Shown: in pieces, positions 16,506 to 23,143 of the stretch | Layout: every line of letters starts with the position of its first letter | Position numbering within the stretch: the stretch's first letter is position 1 | Origin: Myxococcales bacterium | Lineage (GTDB): Bacteria; Myxococcota_A; Polyangia; Polyangiales; Polyangiaceae | DNA length: 64,000 nucleotides | Reading direction: 5' to 3' | NCBI GenBank assembly: GCA_004193285.1 | Contig: SECP01000008.1 | Coordinates: forward strand, 124,001 to 188,000 | Program-made: the position numbers and the translations under genes | The notes under the pieces: model-generated | The model's database searches: none | Told to the model about the DNA's origin: nothing | Seen by the model: the letters and a program-made list of their open reading frames with translations, nothing else

Positions 16506-18359
16506 CTAGCGGGCGTCTAGCTGGTAGTTCAGCACGTAGCAAAAGGGGGTGGCCTTGCCATCCTCCATGAGTGGCCGGTAGCGCCAGTTGGAGAGCGCCC
16601 GGGTGATCTGCGGGTCCAGCGCAGGACCGGCAGAGCGCACGATGCTTACCTGTGTGACCCGGCCGCCGGCGTCCACACAGAGGTTTACCGTCGCGCCGAA
16701 GCGTTGCTGCGTGCGCCGCAGAAGCTCCGGCACCTGGATACGCGCGGCCTCCGAGCTTGGATTCGTTAGTAGTTGGCGGTGAGCCAGCTTCGACGAAATC
16801 GAGCGCGGACCGGTGGGAGCCACCGAGTTGGGAGAAGGAGGCGCGAGCGGCGTGGCGGTCGGCGCCATGGCGCGGGGCGAAGGCTCGGGAGCAGGGAGCT
16901 TGACCTCCGGCAGGGCGGCCGCCGCAACGGGCGTTTCCGGCGATTCCTCCACGGCAGGCGGGAGGACCGAGGCCGCCGCGCTCGCTTCCGCCGCGCCCCT
17001 TTCGGCGCGCGCTTCCGCTTCTTCCTTACGGCTCGTTGCGCTCGCCGTACGCGGCTCCCGCGAGGCTTGACTGGCGGAAAGGGCCGCCTCGGGTGCGTCC
17101 GCCGAGGCCGCGGGCGGCTCCTCCTCCAGCGTGCCCCGTTGATCGAGCATGGCGAGCCGGGCTTGCTGGCGCGGGACATTGGCGGCCGCGGCGCGAACCG
17201 GGCTCGCCGGCCCGTTCAAATAGGCGACGACGAGGGCAGCCGCCATCGCCAGGCCGGTGAGCACCCCGCCGACTCCGATGAGCGCGGCGCGCGCCGGCTT
17301 CGCTTGAGGAGGCGTGCTCGTGGCCACCGCCGGCAAGGAGGCGCGCGAATGACGAGATGAAGTCTCCGCCCAGTCTTCTGCCACTCGAAGCGTCGATGCG
17401 CGCTCCCGCAGGCGCTCCTTGAGGAGCCCCTGGATGTAGCGAGCCACCGCTTCGTCCGCACGCGGGCCGAAGGCCGCCGGGCAGGCCGTCTCCAGCGCTT
17501 CGAGCAGAGCGAGCATCGAGGGGTACCGAGTTTCCCGGTTTTTATCGAGGGCTCGCAGGACGACCTGCTCGACTGCCTCCGGGTAGTTCTCGACCAACGC
17601 CGACGGAGGCGCGGCGGGCTCCGTCGACAAGATACGAGAGATGGTGCTGGACTCGGAGGCGCACCGGAATGGATGCCTGCCGACCGTGAGCGAGTAGAGC
17701 AGGATGCCAGTCGCGAATACGTCCACCCGCGCGTCGAGCGGCTCGCCGCGTAGCTGCTCGGGCGCCAAGTAGGAAATCTTGCCTTTGATCTCCCCCGAGC
17801 CGTACGTCGCGTTCGACGCGGTCGTAGCGACGCCGAAGTCTACGATCTTGACGATGCCGCTCTCGGTGACGAGCACGTTGGTCGGCGACACATCACGGTG
17901 TACCAGGCCGATGCACTGGCCGTTCTCGTCGCGAAGGTCGTGTGCTGCGGCCAGCCCGCGGCAAACCTGCGCGACCAAGTTGACGCTCACGTCGAAAGGG
18001 ACGGTGTCCGGCTGCGCTTCACGTAGCACGAAGAGCAAAGACTCCCCGAGCACCAGCTCCATCACCAGGTACATCCGCCCCTCGTGCTCGCCGAGCTCCA
18101 GAGTCTCCGCCACGTTGGGGTGGCGGATCTGGGAAGCCACGACGGCCTCTTGATAGAGCATTTGCTGGAGCTGGGCGTTCTCCATGTTCCGCAAGATCGT
18201 CTTGACCGCGACCAGCTTGCGAAAGCCGCGCGTGCCTTTTAGGCGCGCAGCCCACACGCTGCCCATACCGCCTTTGGCGAGGGGCATGAGGAGCTCGTAA
18301 CGGCCAAGCATGAGGCCTGGTGTGAGCTCCCCGCCGTGATCTTCGTTGGTACTTGGCAT
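16506..18359 (-). CDS. Transmembrane Ser/Thr kinase fused to a TonB C-terminal domain
   Basis: A 617-residue protein. Residues 20-290 are a Pkn-type kinase with glycine loop AKGGMGSVW, Lys53, HRD (154-156) and DFG (174-176). A membrane helix lies at about 355-378, followed by a long Pro/Ala/Glu-rich linker (about 380-530) of periplasm-spanning type. The C-terminal 75 residues have the TonB energy-transducer fold pattern: VNLCVDAGGRVTQVSIVRSA then LSNWRYRPLMEDGKATPF. Thus a cytosolic kinase is joined through the membrane to a periplasmic TonB-like tip. An AGGAGG ribosome-binding site six bases upstream supports the ATG. An inverted repeat lies in the leader. No ExbB/ExbD genes are near. The tip may bind envelope ligands rather than drive transport. 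Confidence 0.9.
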   Translation of the reverse strand: MPSTNEDHGGELTPGLMLGRYELLMPLAKGGMGSVWAARLKGTRGFRKLVAVKTILRNMENAQLQQMLYQEAVVASQIRHPNVAETLELGEHEGRMYLVMELVLGESLLFVLREAQPDTVPFDVSVNLVAQVCRGLAAAHDLRDENGQCIGLVHRDVSPTNVLVTESGIVKIVDFGVATTASNATYGSGEIKGKISYLAPEQLRGEPLDARVDVFATGILLYSLTVGRHPFRCASESSTISRILSTEPAAPPSALVENYPEAVEQVVLRALDKNRETRYPSMLALLEALETACPAAFGPRADEAVARYIQGLLKERLRERASTLRVAEDWAETSSRHSRASLPAVATSTPPQAKPARAALIGVGGVLTGLAMAAALVVAYLNGPASPVRAAAANVPRQQARLAMLDQRGTLEEEPPAASADAPEAALSASQASREPRTASATSRKEEAEARAERGAAEASAAASVLPPAVEESPETPVAAAALPEVKLPAPEPSPRAMAPTATPLAPPSPNSVAPTGPRSISSKLAHRQLLTNPSSEAARIQVPELLRRTQQRFGATVNLCVDAGGRVTQVSIVRSAGPALDPQITRALSNWRYRPLMEDGKATPFCYVLNYQLDAR

Positions 18360-18365
18360 TTGACA

Positions 18366-18371
18366 CCTCCT
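18366..18371 (-). promoter_or_regulatory. Ribosome-binding site of the kinase-TonB gene
   Basis: Perfect AGGAGG on the minus strand, six bases before the ATG at 18357-18359. It is one of the strongest Shine-Dalgarno sites in the window and fixes the start. Confidence 0.85.
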
Positions 18372-18377
18372 GATGGG

Positions 18378-18424
18378 CGCCGAGAGGTTGCGTTGAACGC
18401 CTGCCTCTTACGGTCCTCTCGGCG
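18378..18424 (-). promoter_or_regulatory. Perfect 10-bp inverted repeat in the kinase-TonB leader
   Basis: CGCCGAGAGG at 18378-18387 and CCTCTCGGCG at 18415-18424 are exact reverse complements separated by 27 bases. The structure ends six bases from the AGGAGG site. In RNA it could form a stem just upstream of the ribosome-binding site; in DNA it could be an operator. Which one is unknown. Confidence 0.6.
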
Positions 18425-19038
18425 ACCGGTCACGGAGTACCGGCGGCGATTGGGCGCGCGTGAGGCTGCGACCAGCGATCCCTCTAGAAGCTTGATCCCA
18501 CACTTTGCAGAACGGCGAAGGACACCGCAAGTATTTTCACCCGCCGCGCCGCCGATGACTCTCAGTTTGCTCAGTCGCCTTCAGTCGCCCGCGCTCGCGC
18601 GCAGTCGCCCTCGCTCGCCCGCGCTCATCCTCGCTCGCCCGCGCGGACAAGCGCGCTGAGACGTAACGCAACGAGAGCGCGGCTTTGCCTCTGCACCCTC
18701 GCGGCGAAACGCGACGCCGCTAAGAATACCAACCAGACATATATGAGTAGCCAAGAACAACAGGGATTGCCGTGGAAACTGCTGTTAGACGCTCAATGAA
18801 CGCCTATGACTAGGGGCCAGCACTTATGTAGTGACCCCGCGAGAGGCCTTGGCGGCGCTCGAGCAGACGCGGAGTCCAAGTGGCTGCCTCCAGTGTAGGG
18901 CGGGCGGAGACGGAGTCTATGTGTGTGTTTTCATGCTCGTCATCTTGCGAGTCAGATCCTGCTTTTCAGGCGCGGAAGCGGAGGATTGAGCACGGTATCC
19001 GACACTCACCTGCAAGGTGACGCAGCGGTGCTAAACGC
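18425..19038. other. Gene-poor stretch with short degenerate repeats
   Basis: No convincing gene is present. About 18560-18655 carries degenerate copies of CGCTCGCCCG and CAGTCGCC. From about 18715 to 18965 the composition is visibly less GC-rich than the neighbouring genes, which may mark inserted or non-coding DNA. Within it, 18743-18799 on the plus strand is an 18-codon frame (MSSQEQQGLPWKLLLDAQ) with no matching family known to me. A hairpin with GGGG/CCCC and CACT/AGTG stems around TATGT lies near 18815-18840. Confidence 0.5.
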
Positions 19039-19659
19039 ATGCTGATGAGCTCTGACGGACGGCGTGAATTGCTCGCTCTGGGAGCGCCGACCGCGCTCTC
19101 CTCCGCTACGGCGGCAGAAGCTGCGCTGACAGCCCCCCCGCGAGCGCTCACCTTCGCGGATACGGGCGAATTTCCGAACAGCCGCTTGCCGGCGCTCGTC
19201 TACGCGACGGCGCTGCCGGTGGGAGCGGACCTGGCCGAGCGCTTCGAGGCGCTCCTGGCGCGCCATGGCTGGACCGGCGCGTGGCGCAACGGTCTTTACA
19301 GAGCGCACCACTATCACAGCACCGCGCACGAGGCGCTGGGCGTCTTTCGCGGACGCGTGAGCGTGCGCTTGGGCGGGCCGCACGGCGAGCTTCTCGAGCT
19401 ACGCGCGGGTGACGCGCTCGTCATCCCTGCGGGCGTCGCTCACAAGAACGAGGGCCAGTCGACCGACTTTGCGGTGCTCGGGGCATACCCGACCGGCACC
19501 GGACCCGACATGAACTATGGCAAGCCGAGCGAGCGCCCCCTGAGCGACCGGCGCATCGCCGCGGTGCCGATTCCACCACAAGACCCGGTCACCGGCACTG
19601 GCACTGGCGCGGGCTCAGCTGACGGCGGGCTACCGGCGCAGTGGCGCGCCGCACGCTGA
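19039..19659 (+). CDS. YjlB-type cupin protein
   Basis: A 206-residue protein whose central part matches the YjlB-like cupin family. It has FPNSRLPALVY, GWTGAWRNGLY, the metal-site segment HHYHSTAHEALGV (about 91-103) with several histidines, then GDALVIPAGVAHKN and the family-specific PDMNYGKPSERP. These cupins are small metal-binding beta barrels; no reaction is established to my knowledge. Residues 1-35 are an Ala-rich lead not typical of the family, so the start (ATG 19039 or 19045) is less certain. The tail after residue 185 is Gly/Thr-rich and also unusual. It stands alone downstream of the gene-poor stretch. Confidence 0.85.
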   Translation: MLMSSDGRRELLALGAPTALSSATAAEAALTAPPRALTFADTGEFPNSRLPALVYATALPVGADLAERFEALLARHGWTGAWRNGLYRAHHYHSTAHEALGVFRGRVSVRLGGPHGELLELRAGDALVIPAGVAHKNEGQSTDFAVLGAYPTGTGPDMNYGKPSERPLSDRRIAAVPIPPQDPVTGTGTGAGSADGGLPAQWRAAR

Positions 19660-19716
19660 CGTCGCGCCGCGGCGCGGTCCACCGGAGGAGTGAGCGGCTG
19701 CGCAGCCCCCTGCCCT

Positions 19717-20112
19717 TCAGAGCTGAGGCTTGCGGCCGAGGAGCTTCGTAGCGAGGTGGTCGCCGAGCTCCGCGGCGAGGAGGCGCTCGACGGCGGCTTC
19801 CTTTTCGGCGCGCTCACCCTCGTCGTACTGAAACTCGATGCCCATTCCGGCCGGGTTGGCTTTCGTCGCGTCCGCCGGGTCGGTCGTCCAGATGACTTTG
19901 CCGCGCAGGCGCAGCGGCTCCTTCATGTTCGGGATGCCGAGCGCGAACACGAACTCGGTGCCGACCTTGAGGGGCTTCTCCGTGCCGATGAACGTGCCGC
20001 CGCGCGAGATATTCCGCGTGTAGTCGGCGAAGAACGTATTGAGGCGCTTGTACTCGACCTTGAGCTCGATGGGTGCCCTGAAGGCTTGGCGCCGGTTGTC
20101 GTCGTCGGACAA
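19717..20112 (-). CDS. PilZ domain protein
   Basis: A 131-residue single-domain PilZ protein, a candidate cyclic-di-GMP receptor. The arginines of the N-terminal switch are in DDDNRRQAFRAPI (about 3-15), and the second ligand motif appears as NISRGGTFIGT (about 34-44). It also matches the short stand-alone PilZ type found in deltaproteobacteria and Myxococcota, ending in a helical tail after GMGIEFQ. No membrane segment or partner domain is present. It is transcribed away from dnaJ, with 87 bases between the two starts. The process it controls, such as motility or polysaccharide output, cannot be read from context. Confidence 0.9.
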   Translation of the reverse strand: MSDDDNRRQAFRAPIELKVEYKRLNTFFADYTRNISRGGTFIGTEKPLKVGTEFVFALGIPNMKEPLRLRGKVIWTTDPADATKANPAGMGIEFQYDEGERAEKEAAVERLLAAELGDHLATKLLGRKPQL

Positions 20113-20199
20113 GGCTGAGGAGGGTAGCCGCCCCGCTCCGAGCCGGGAAGGGGATAGCCGGATGGCCCCCGGAAAAGGCCATGCTATGGCGAAAATTCA

Positions 20200-21297
20200 G
20201 TGCGCGACCCCTATGAAGTTCTCGGTTTAGGCCGCGACGCCAGCGAGGCGGATATCAAGAGTGCCTTTCGCCGGCTCGCCGCGCAGCATCACCCCGACAA
20301 GAACCAGGGCGACCCCAGCGCGCAGACCCGCTTCACGGAGATCAACCTGGCGAACCAGATCTTGTCGGACCCCGACAAGCGGAGCGCCTACGACCGCTAC
20401 GGGCCGGCCGCTTTTCAAGCTGGCGGCCGGGGTCCCGGCGGCGACGTCGTGGACTTTGGCGGATTCGACGACATCTTCGGCGACATCTTGGGCGCGTTCG
20501 GGTTTCGCGGCGCGGGCGGCGACCGGGGCGACATTCGGATGACGCTGGGAGTGACCTTCGAGGAAGCGGCGCTCGGCGCTAGCAAAGAGGTGCGCTACGA
20601 GCGAGCCGACACCTGCGGAAGCTGCCGCGGCAGCGGCGGCGAGCCTGGCACGCGCATAGAGACATGCTCCGCGTGCGGTGGGCGCGGCCGCGTGCGCTTT
20701 CAACAGGCGCTGTTCCCGTTGGCGGTCGAGCGACCTTGCTCGCGATGCAAAGGCGCGGGGTCGATTCCGAACACTCCGTGCCGGAGCTGCAGTGGCAAGG
20801 GGCTGCGCGCGGTGGAGCGCGTGCTCAAGGTGGACGTTCCAGCCGGCATCGAGCACGGCGCGACGCGGGTCGTGGACCAAGGCGGTCACCGCATCCGTGC
20901 CGACAAAGCGCCGGGCAACCTGGAGCTCTTGGTGGAGGTCGCGCCGCACCCGTTCTTCCGCCGCGCTGGCGACGACGTGGTCTGCCGCGTGCCGATCACG
21001 TTCGTGCAAGCGGCGCTCGGCGGCGAGATCGACGTGCCCACCTTGGAGGGCAAGATCAAGCTGCGGGTGCCGCCCTCCACTCAACCCGGGCAGGTGCTGC
21101 GCGTGCGAGGCAAGGGCGTGGAGCACCGGCTCCGCAGCGGCCGCGGCGACCAGCTCGTGGAGGTCGCGGTGGAGATTCCGGCCAAGCTCACGCCACGCGC
21201 GCGAGAGCTCATCGAACAATTGGGCCGTGAGCTGGGTGAGGACTTGCAGCCGCAACAGCAGAGCTTCATGGAAAAACTAAAGGGGTTGTTCGGATGA
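20200..21297 (+). CDS. dnaJ: Hsp40 co-chaperone DnaJ
   Basis: DnaJ stimulates the ATPase of DnaK and delivers substrates. The 365-residue protein has a J domain with HPD at 31-33, a Gly/Phe-rich linker (GGFDDIFGDILGAFGF), four C-x2-C-x-G-x-G zinc-finger motifs (CGSC, CSAC, CSRC, CRSC, about 145-205) and the C-terminal substrate-binding beta domains with ALGGEIDVPTLEG. The start is a GTG at 20200, the only codon in place to open the J domain directly. The stop overlaps the ATG of the HAD gene by four bases. It is 19 kb from dnaK-grpE, so it is not in that operon. Confidence 0.96.
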   Translation: MRDPYEVLGLGRDASEADIKSAFRRLAAQHHPDKNQGDPSAQTRFTEINLANQILSDPDKRSAYDRYGPAAFQAGGRGPGGDVVDFGGFDDIFGDILGAFGFRGAGGDRGDIRMTLGVTFEEAALGASKEVRYERADTCGSCRGSGGEPGTRIETCSACGGRGRVRFQQALFPLAVERPCSRCKGAGSIPNTPCRSCSGKGLRAVERVLKVDVPAGIEHGATRVVDQGGHRIRADKAPGNLELLVEVAPHPFFRRAGDDVVCRVPITFVQAALGGEIDVPTLEGKIKLRVPPSTQPGQVLRVRGKGVEHRLRSGRGDQLVEVAVEIPAKLTPRARELIEQLGRELGEDLQPQQQSFMEKLKGLFG

Positions 21298-21980
21298 AGG
21301 CAGTCAGCTTCGATTTCGGCCAGACATTGGCAGAGCTGGATTACGAGTTCATGGCGCGCCGCGTGGCGCCACGCGGCGCCGTGTTCGACGCGGTGAGAGG
21401 TCGCGAGAGCTCGAAGCGGGCGTGGGACTTGTACGGCCAGAAGAAGAGCGAAGGGCACGTCGTGGCGTGGCGCGCGATGATGCAGGCGCAGCTGGAGGGC
21501 GGCGGCGTGCCGGAGGCTCAGGCAAGCGAGCTCGCGGCCTGGTTGTGGGACGAGCAGCCGGGCAAGAACCTGTGGCGCAAGCCAATCGACGGAATGATCG
21601 AGCTCGTGCGCGAGCTTCGGCGCGGCGGCGTACCGGTTGGTATCATCTCCAACTCGGAAGGGCGCTTGGCGGAGCTGGTAGAAGAGCTCGGGTGGGCCGC
21701 AGATTTCGACGTCGTGGTCGACTCGGGTCGGGTCGGCATGGACAAGCCCGCGCCAGGCATCTTTCTGCATGCTTGCGCGGTGTTGGGTGCGAGCGCGGGC
21801 GAGCTCTTGCACGTGGGTGACGCGTGGGAGGCGGACGTGCAGGGCGCGCTCGGCGCCGGCGCCAGCGCGGTTTGGTTCGACTCGCGGCATCGCGAGCGAG
21901 CGCTGCAGGAGCGCGCGTACGGCGCGAGCACCGCCGCGGAGCTACGCGAAGTCCTGGCTCGGCTGGAGCTCGTGAGTTAG
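21294..21980 (+). CDS. HAD-superfamily hydrolase
   Basis: A 228-residue soluble hydrolase of the haloacid dehalogenase superfamily, normally phosphatases acting on small metabolites. Motif I is SFDFGQTL, in which the usual second aspartate of DxD is Gly, a known variant of FDFGGTL-type members. Motif II is in GIISNSEG, motif III is the Lys of GMDKPAPGIF and motif IV is HVGDAWEADVQGA. A cap domain occupies about 15-95. It is translationally coupled to dnaJ and followed ten bases later by proC, but neither neighbour predicts its substrate. Confidence 0.9.
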   Translation: MKAVSFDFGQTLAELDYEFMARRVAPRGAVFDAVRGRESSKRAWDLYGQKKSEGHVVAWRAMMQAQLEGGGVPEAQASELAAWLWDEQPGKNLWRKPIDGMIELVRELRRGGVPVGIISNSEGRLAELVEELGWAADFDVVVDSGRVGMDKPAPGIFLHACAVLGASAGELLHVGDAWEADVQGALGAGASAVWFDSRHRERALQERAYGASTAAELREVLARLELVS

Positions 21981-21990
21981 CTTCCGCGCC

Positions 21991-22827
21991 ATGGATTCCC
22001 AACGTATCGGCATGCTGGGCGCCGGCAATATGGCTAGCGCATTGATCCGCGGACTGCTCGCCTCCAAGAGCGTCAAGCCGGAGCAAATCGTCGCGAGCGA
22101 CGTACGCGCCGATCACTTGAGGGAGCTGGAAGCTCAGTACGGCATCAAGACCTACACCGACAACCAACAGCTGGCAGCGTGGGCGAACGTGGTCGTGCTA
22201 GCGGTCAAGCCGCAGGTCATCGACCGCGTCCTGGACCAGATGGCGGATTCTTTCGCTCCGGACACGCTGCTCGTCTCCATCGCCGCCGGCGTGCCAATCC
22301 GTTCGCTGGAGGCGCGCCTGCCCGGCCATGTCCGCGTGGTGCGAGCCATGCCGAACACCGCCGCCATCGCGCTCGCCGGCGCCACCGGCATCGCCCCCGG
22401 CGGGCGTGCCACCGCGGCGGACGTGGAGCTCACGCAGAAGCTGTTCGCCGCGATTGGCCGCTCCGTGGTCTTGGACGAGTCGCTCATCGACGCCGTGACG
22501 GGGCTTTCCGGGAGCGGCCCCGCCTACGTGATGGTCATCATCGAGGCGCTGGCAGACGGCGGAGTGAAGGTGGGCCTGCACCGAGACACCGCGCTCCTGC
22601 TGGCGGCGCAGACGGTGTACGGCTCGGCCAAGCTGCTGCTGGAGACAGGCGAGCACCCGGGCCGACTCAAAGACATGGTGACCAGTCCCGGCGGTACGGC
22701 GATCGCGGGGCTCCACACGCTGGAGAGCGGCGGCCTACGCCGCACGCTGATCGATGCGGTGGAGTCCGCCACCAAGCGCGCCATCGAGCTCGGCGAAGCG
22801 ATGGCGAAGAAGCTCGACCGGACCTAG
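21991..22827 (+). CDS. proC: Pyrroline-5-carboxylate reductase
   Basis: Catalyses the last step of proline synthesis, NAD(P)H-dependent reduction of 1-pyrroline-5-carboxylate. The 278-residue enzyme opens with the Rossmann motif GMLGAGNMASA (7-17), continues with VLAVKPQ and VRAMPNTAA, and carries the ProC signature region with LSGSGPAYV, then TSPGGTAIAGLHTLE. Length and domain order are normal. It sits ten bases after the HAD gene in a probable dnaJ-HAD-proC transcript and is followed by a strong hairpin at 22845-22875. Confidence 0.97.
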   Translation: MDSQRIGMLGAGNMASALIRGLLASKSVKPEQIVASDVRADHLRELEAQYGIKTYTDNQQLAAWANVVVLAVKPQVIDRVLDQMADSFAPDTLLVSIAAGVPIRSLEARLPGHVRVVRAMPNTAAIALAGATGIAPGGRATAADVELTQKLFAAIGRSVVLDESLIDAVTGLSGSGPAYVMVIIEALADGGVKVGLHRDTALLLAAQTVYGSAKLLLETGEHPGRLKDMVTSPGGTAIAGLHTLESGGLRRTLIDAVESATKRAIELGEAMAKKLDRT

Positions 22828-22844
22828 ACGCCGCAGCAATCCGT

Positions 22845-22875
22845 TAACCGCCGGCCGCACTCGCGGCGGCGGTTA
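22845..22875 (+). terminator. Hairpin downstream of proC
   Basis: TAACCGCC and GCCGC on the left pair with GCGGC and GGCGGTTA on the right, 13 pairs with one bulged G and a four-base loop ACTC. It begins 18 bases after the proC stop. No U-run follows, so it is terminator-like rather than a textbook intrinsic terminator. Confidence 0.6.
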
Positions 22876-22929
22876 CCTCCGTTTCGTCGACGACTGCGAT
22901 GAGCGCAGGAACGAACGGAGACAAAACTA

Positions 22930-22980
22930 GTGTCCGCGCAAAGGGGCCGGGGGGGGGACAGCCTCACTCTGCGCGGACAC
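22930..22980. repeat. Perfect 11-bp inverted repeat
   Basis: GTGTCCGCGCA at 22930-22940 and TGCGCGGACAC at 22970-22980 enclose a 29-base spacer that includes a run of nine G. It could be a long-loop hairpin or a protein-binding palindrome; its role is unknown. Confidence 0.7.
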
Positions 22981-23100
22981 GAATGATGTAGCAGCCCGCC
23001 TCGAGAAAAGCAAACCCCTAATTGGTGGATTTGCAGCACGCGAGTTGCGCGCGCGTGACGCAACCTCGGACGCTGAGCAGCAGTGTAAAATTGCTAACAT

Positions 23101-23143
23101 CTCGGGGTGAGACTGAACCCGAGCTGAGACGCGCGCATCTCAG
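23101..23143 (-). terminator. Two adjacent hairpins at the 3' end of the large lipoprotein gene
   Basis: CTGAGA/TCTCAG (23124-23143, eight-base loop) overlaps the stop codon at 23140-23142. CTCGGG/CCCGAG (23101-23123) follows directly on the minus strand, then an A/T-richer stretch. Together they look like a terminator for the minus-strand gene. Confidence 0.5.

Larger units (their letters stand above)
22828..23139. other. Convergent intergenic region rich in hairpins
   Basis: This 312-base gap lies between the convergent ends of proC and the large lipoprotein gene. It carries no gene. It contains a row of inverted repeats: 22845-22875, 22930-22980, 23010-23034 (GCAAACCC against GGATTTGC, one mismatch), 23041-23068 (GTTGCG/CGCAAC core) and the pair at 23101-23143. 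The density suggests two-way termination plus possibly other structured DNA or RNA. Confidence 0.7.

Noticed and set aside
18743-18799. 18-codon frame as a RiPP precursor
   Set aside because: No modification enzyme, protease or transporter is adjacent; left as an observation only.
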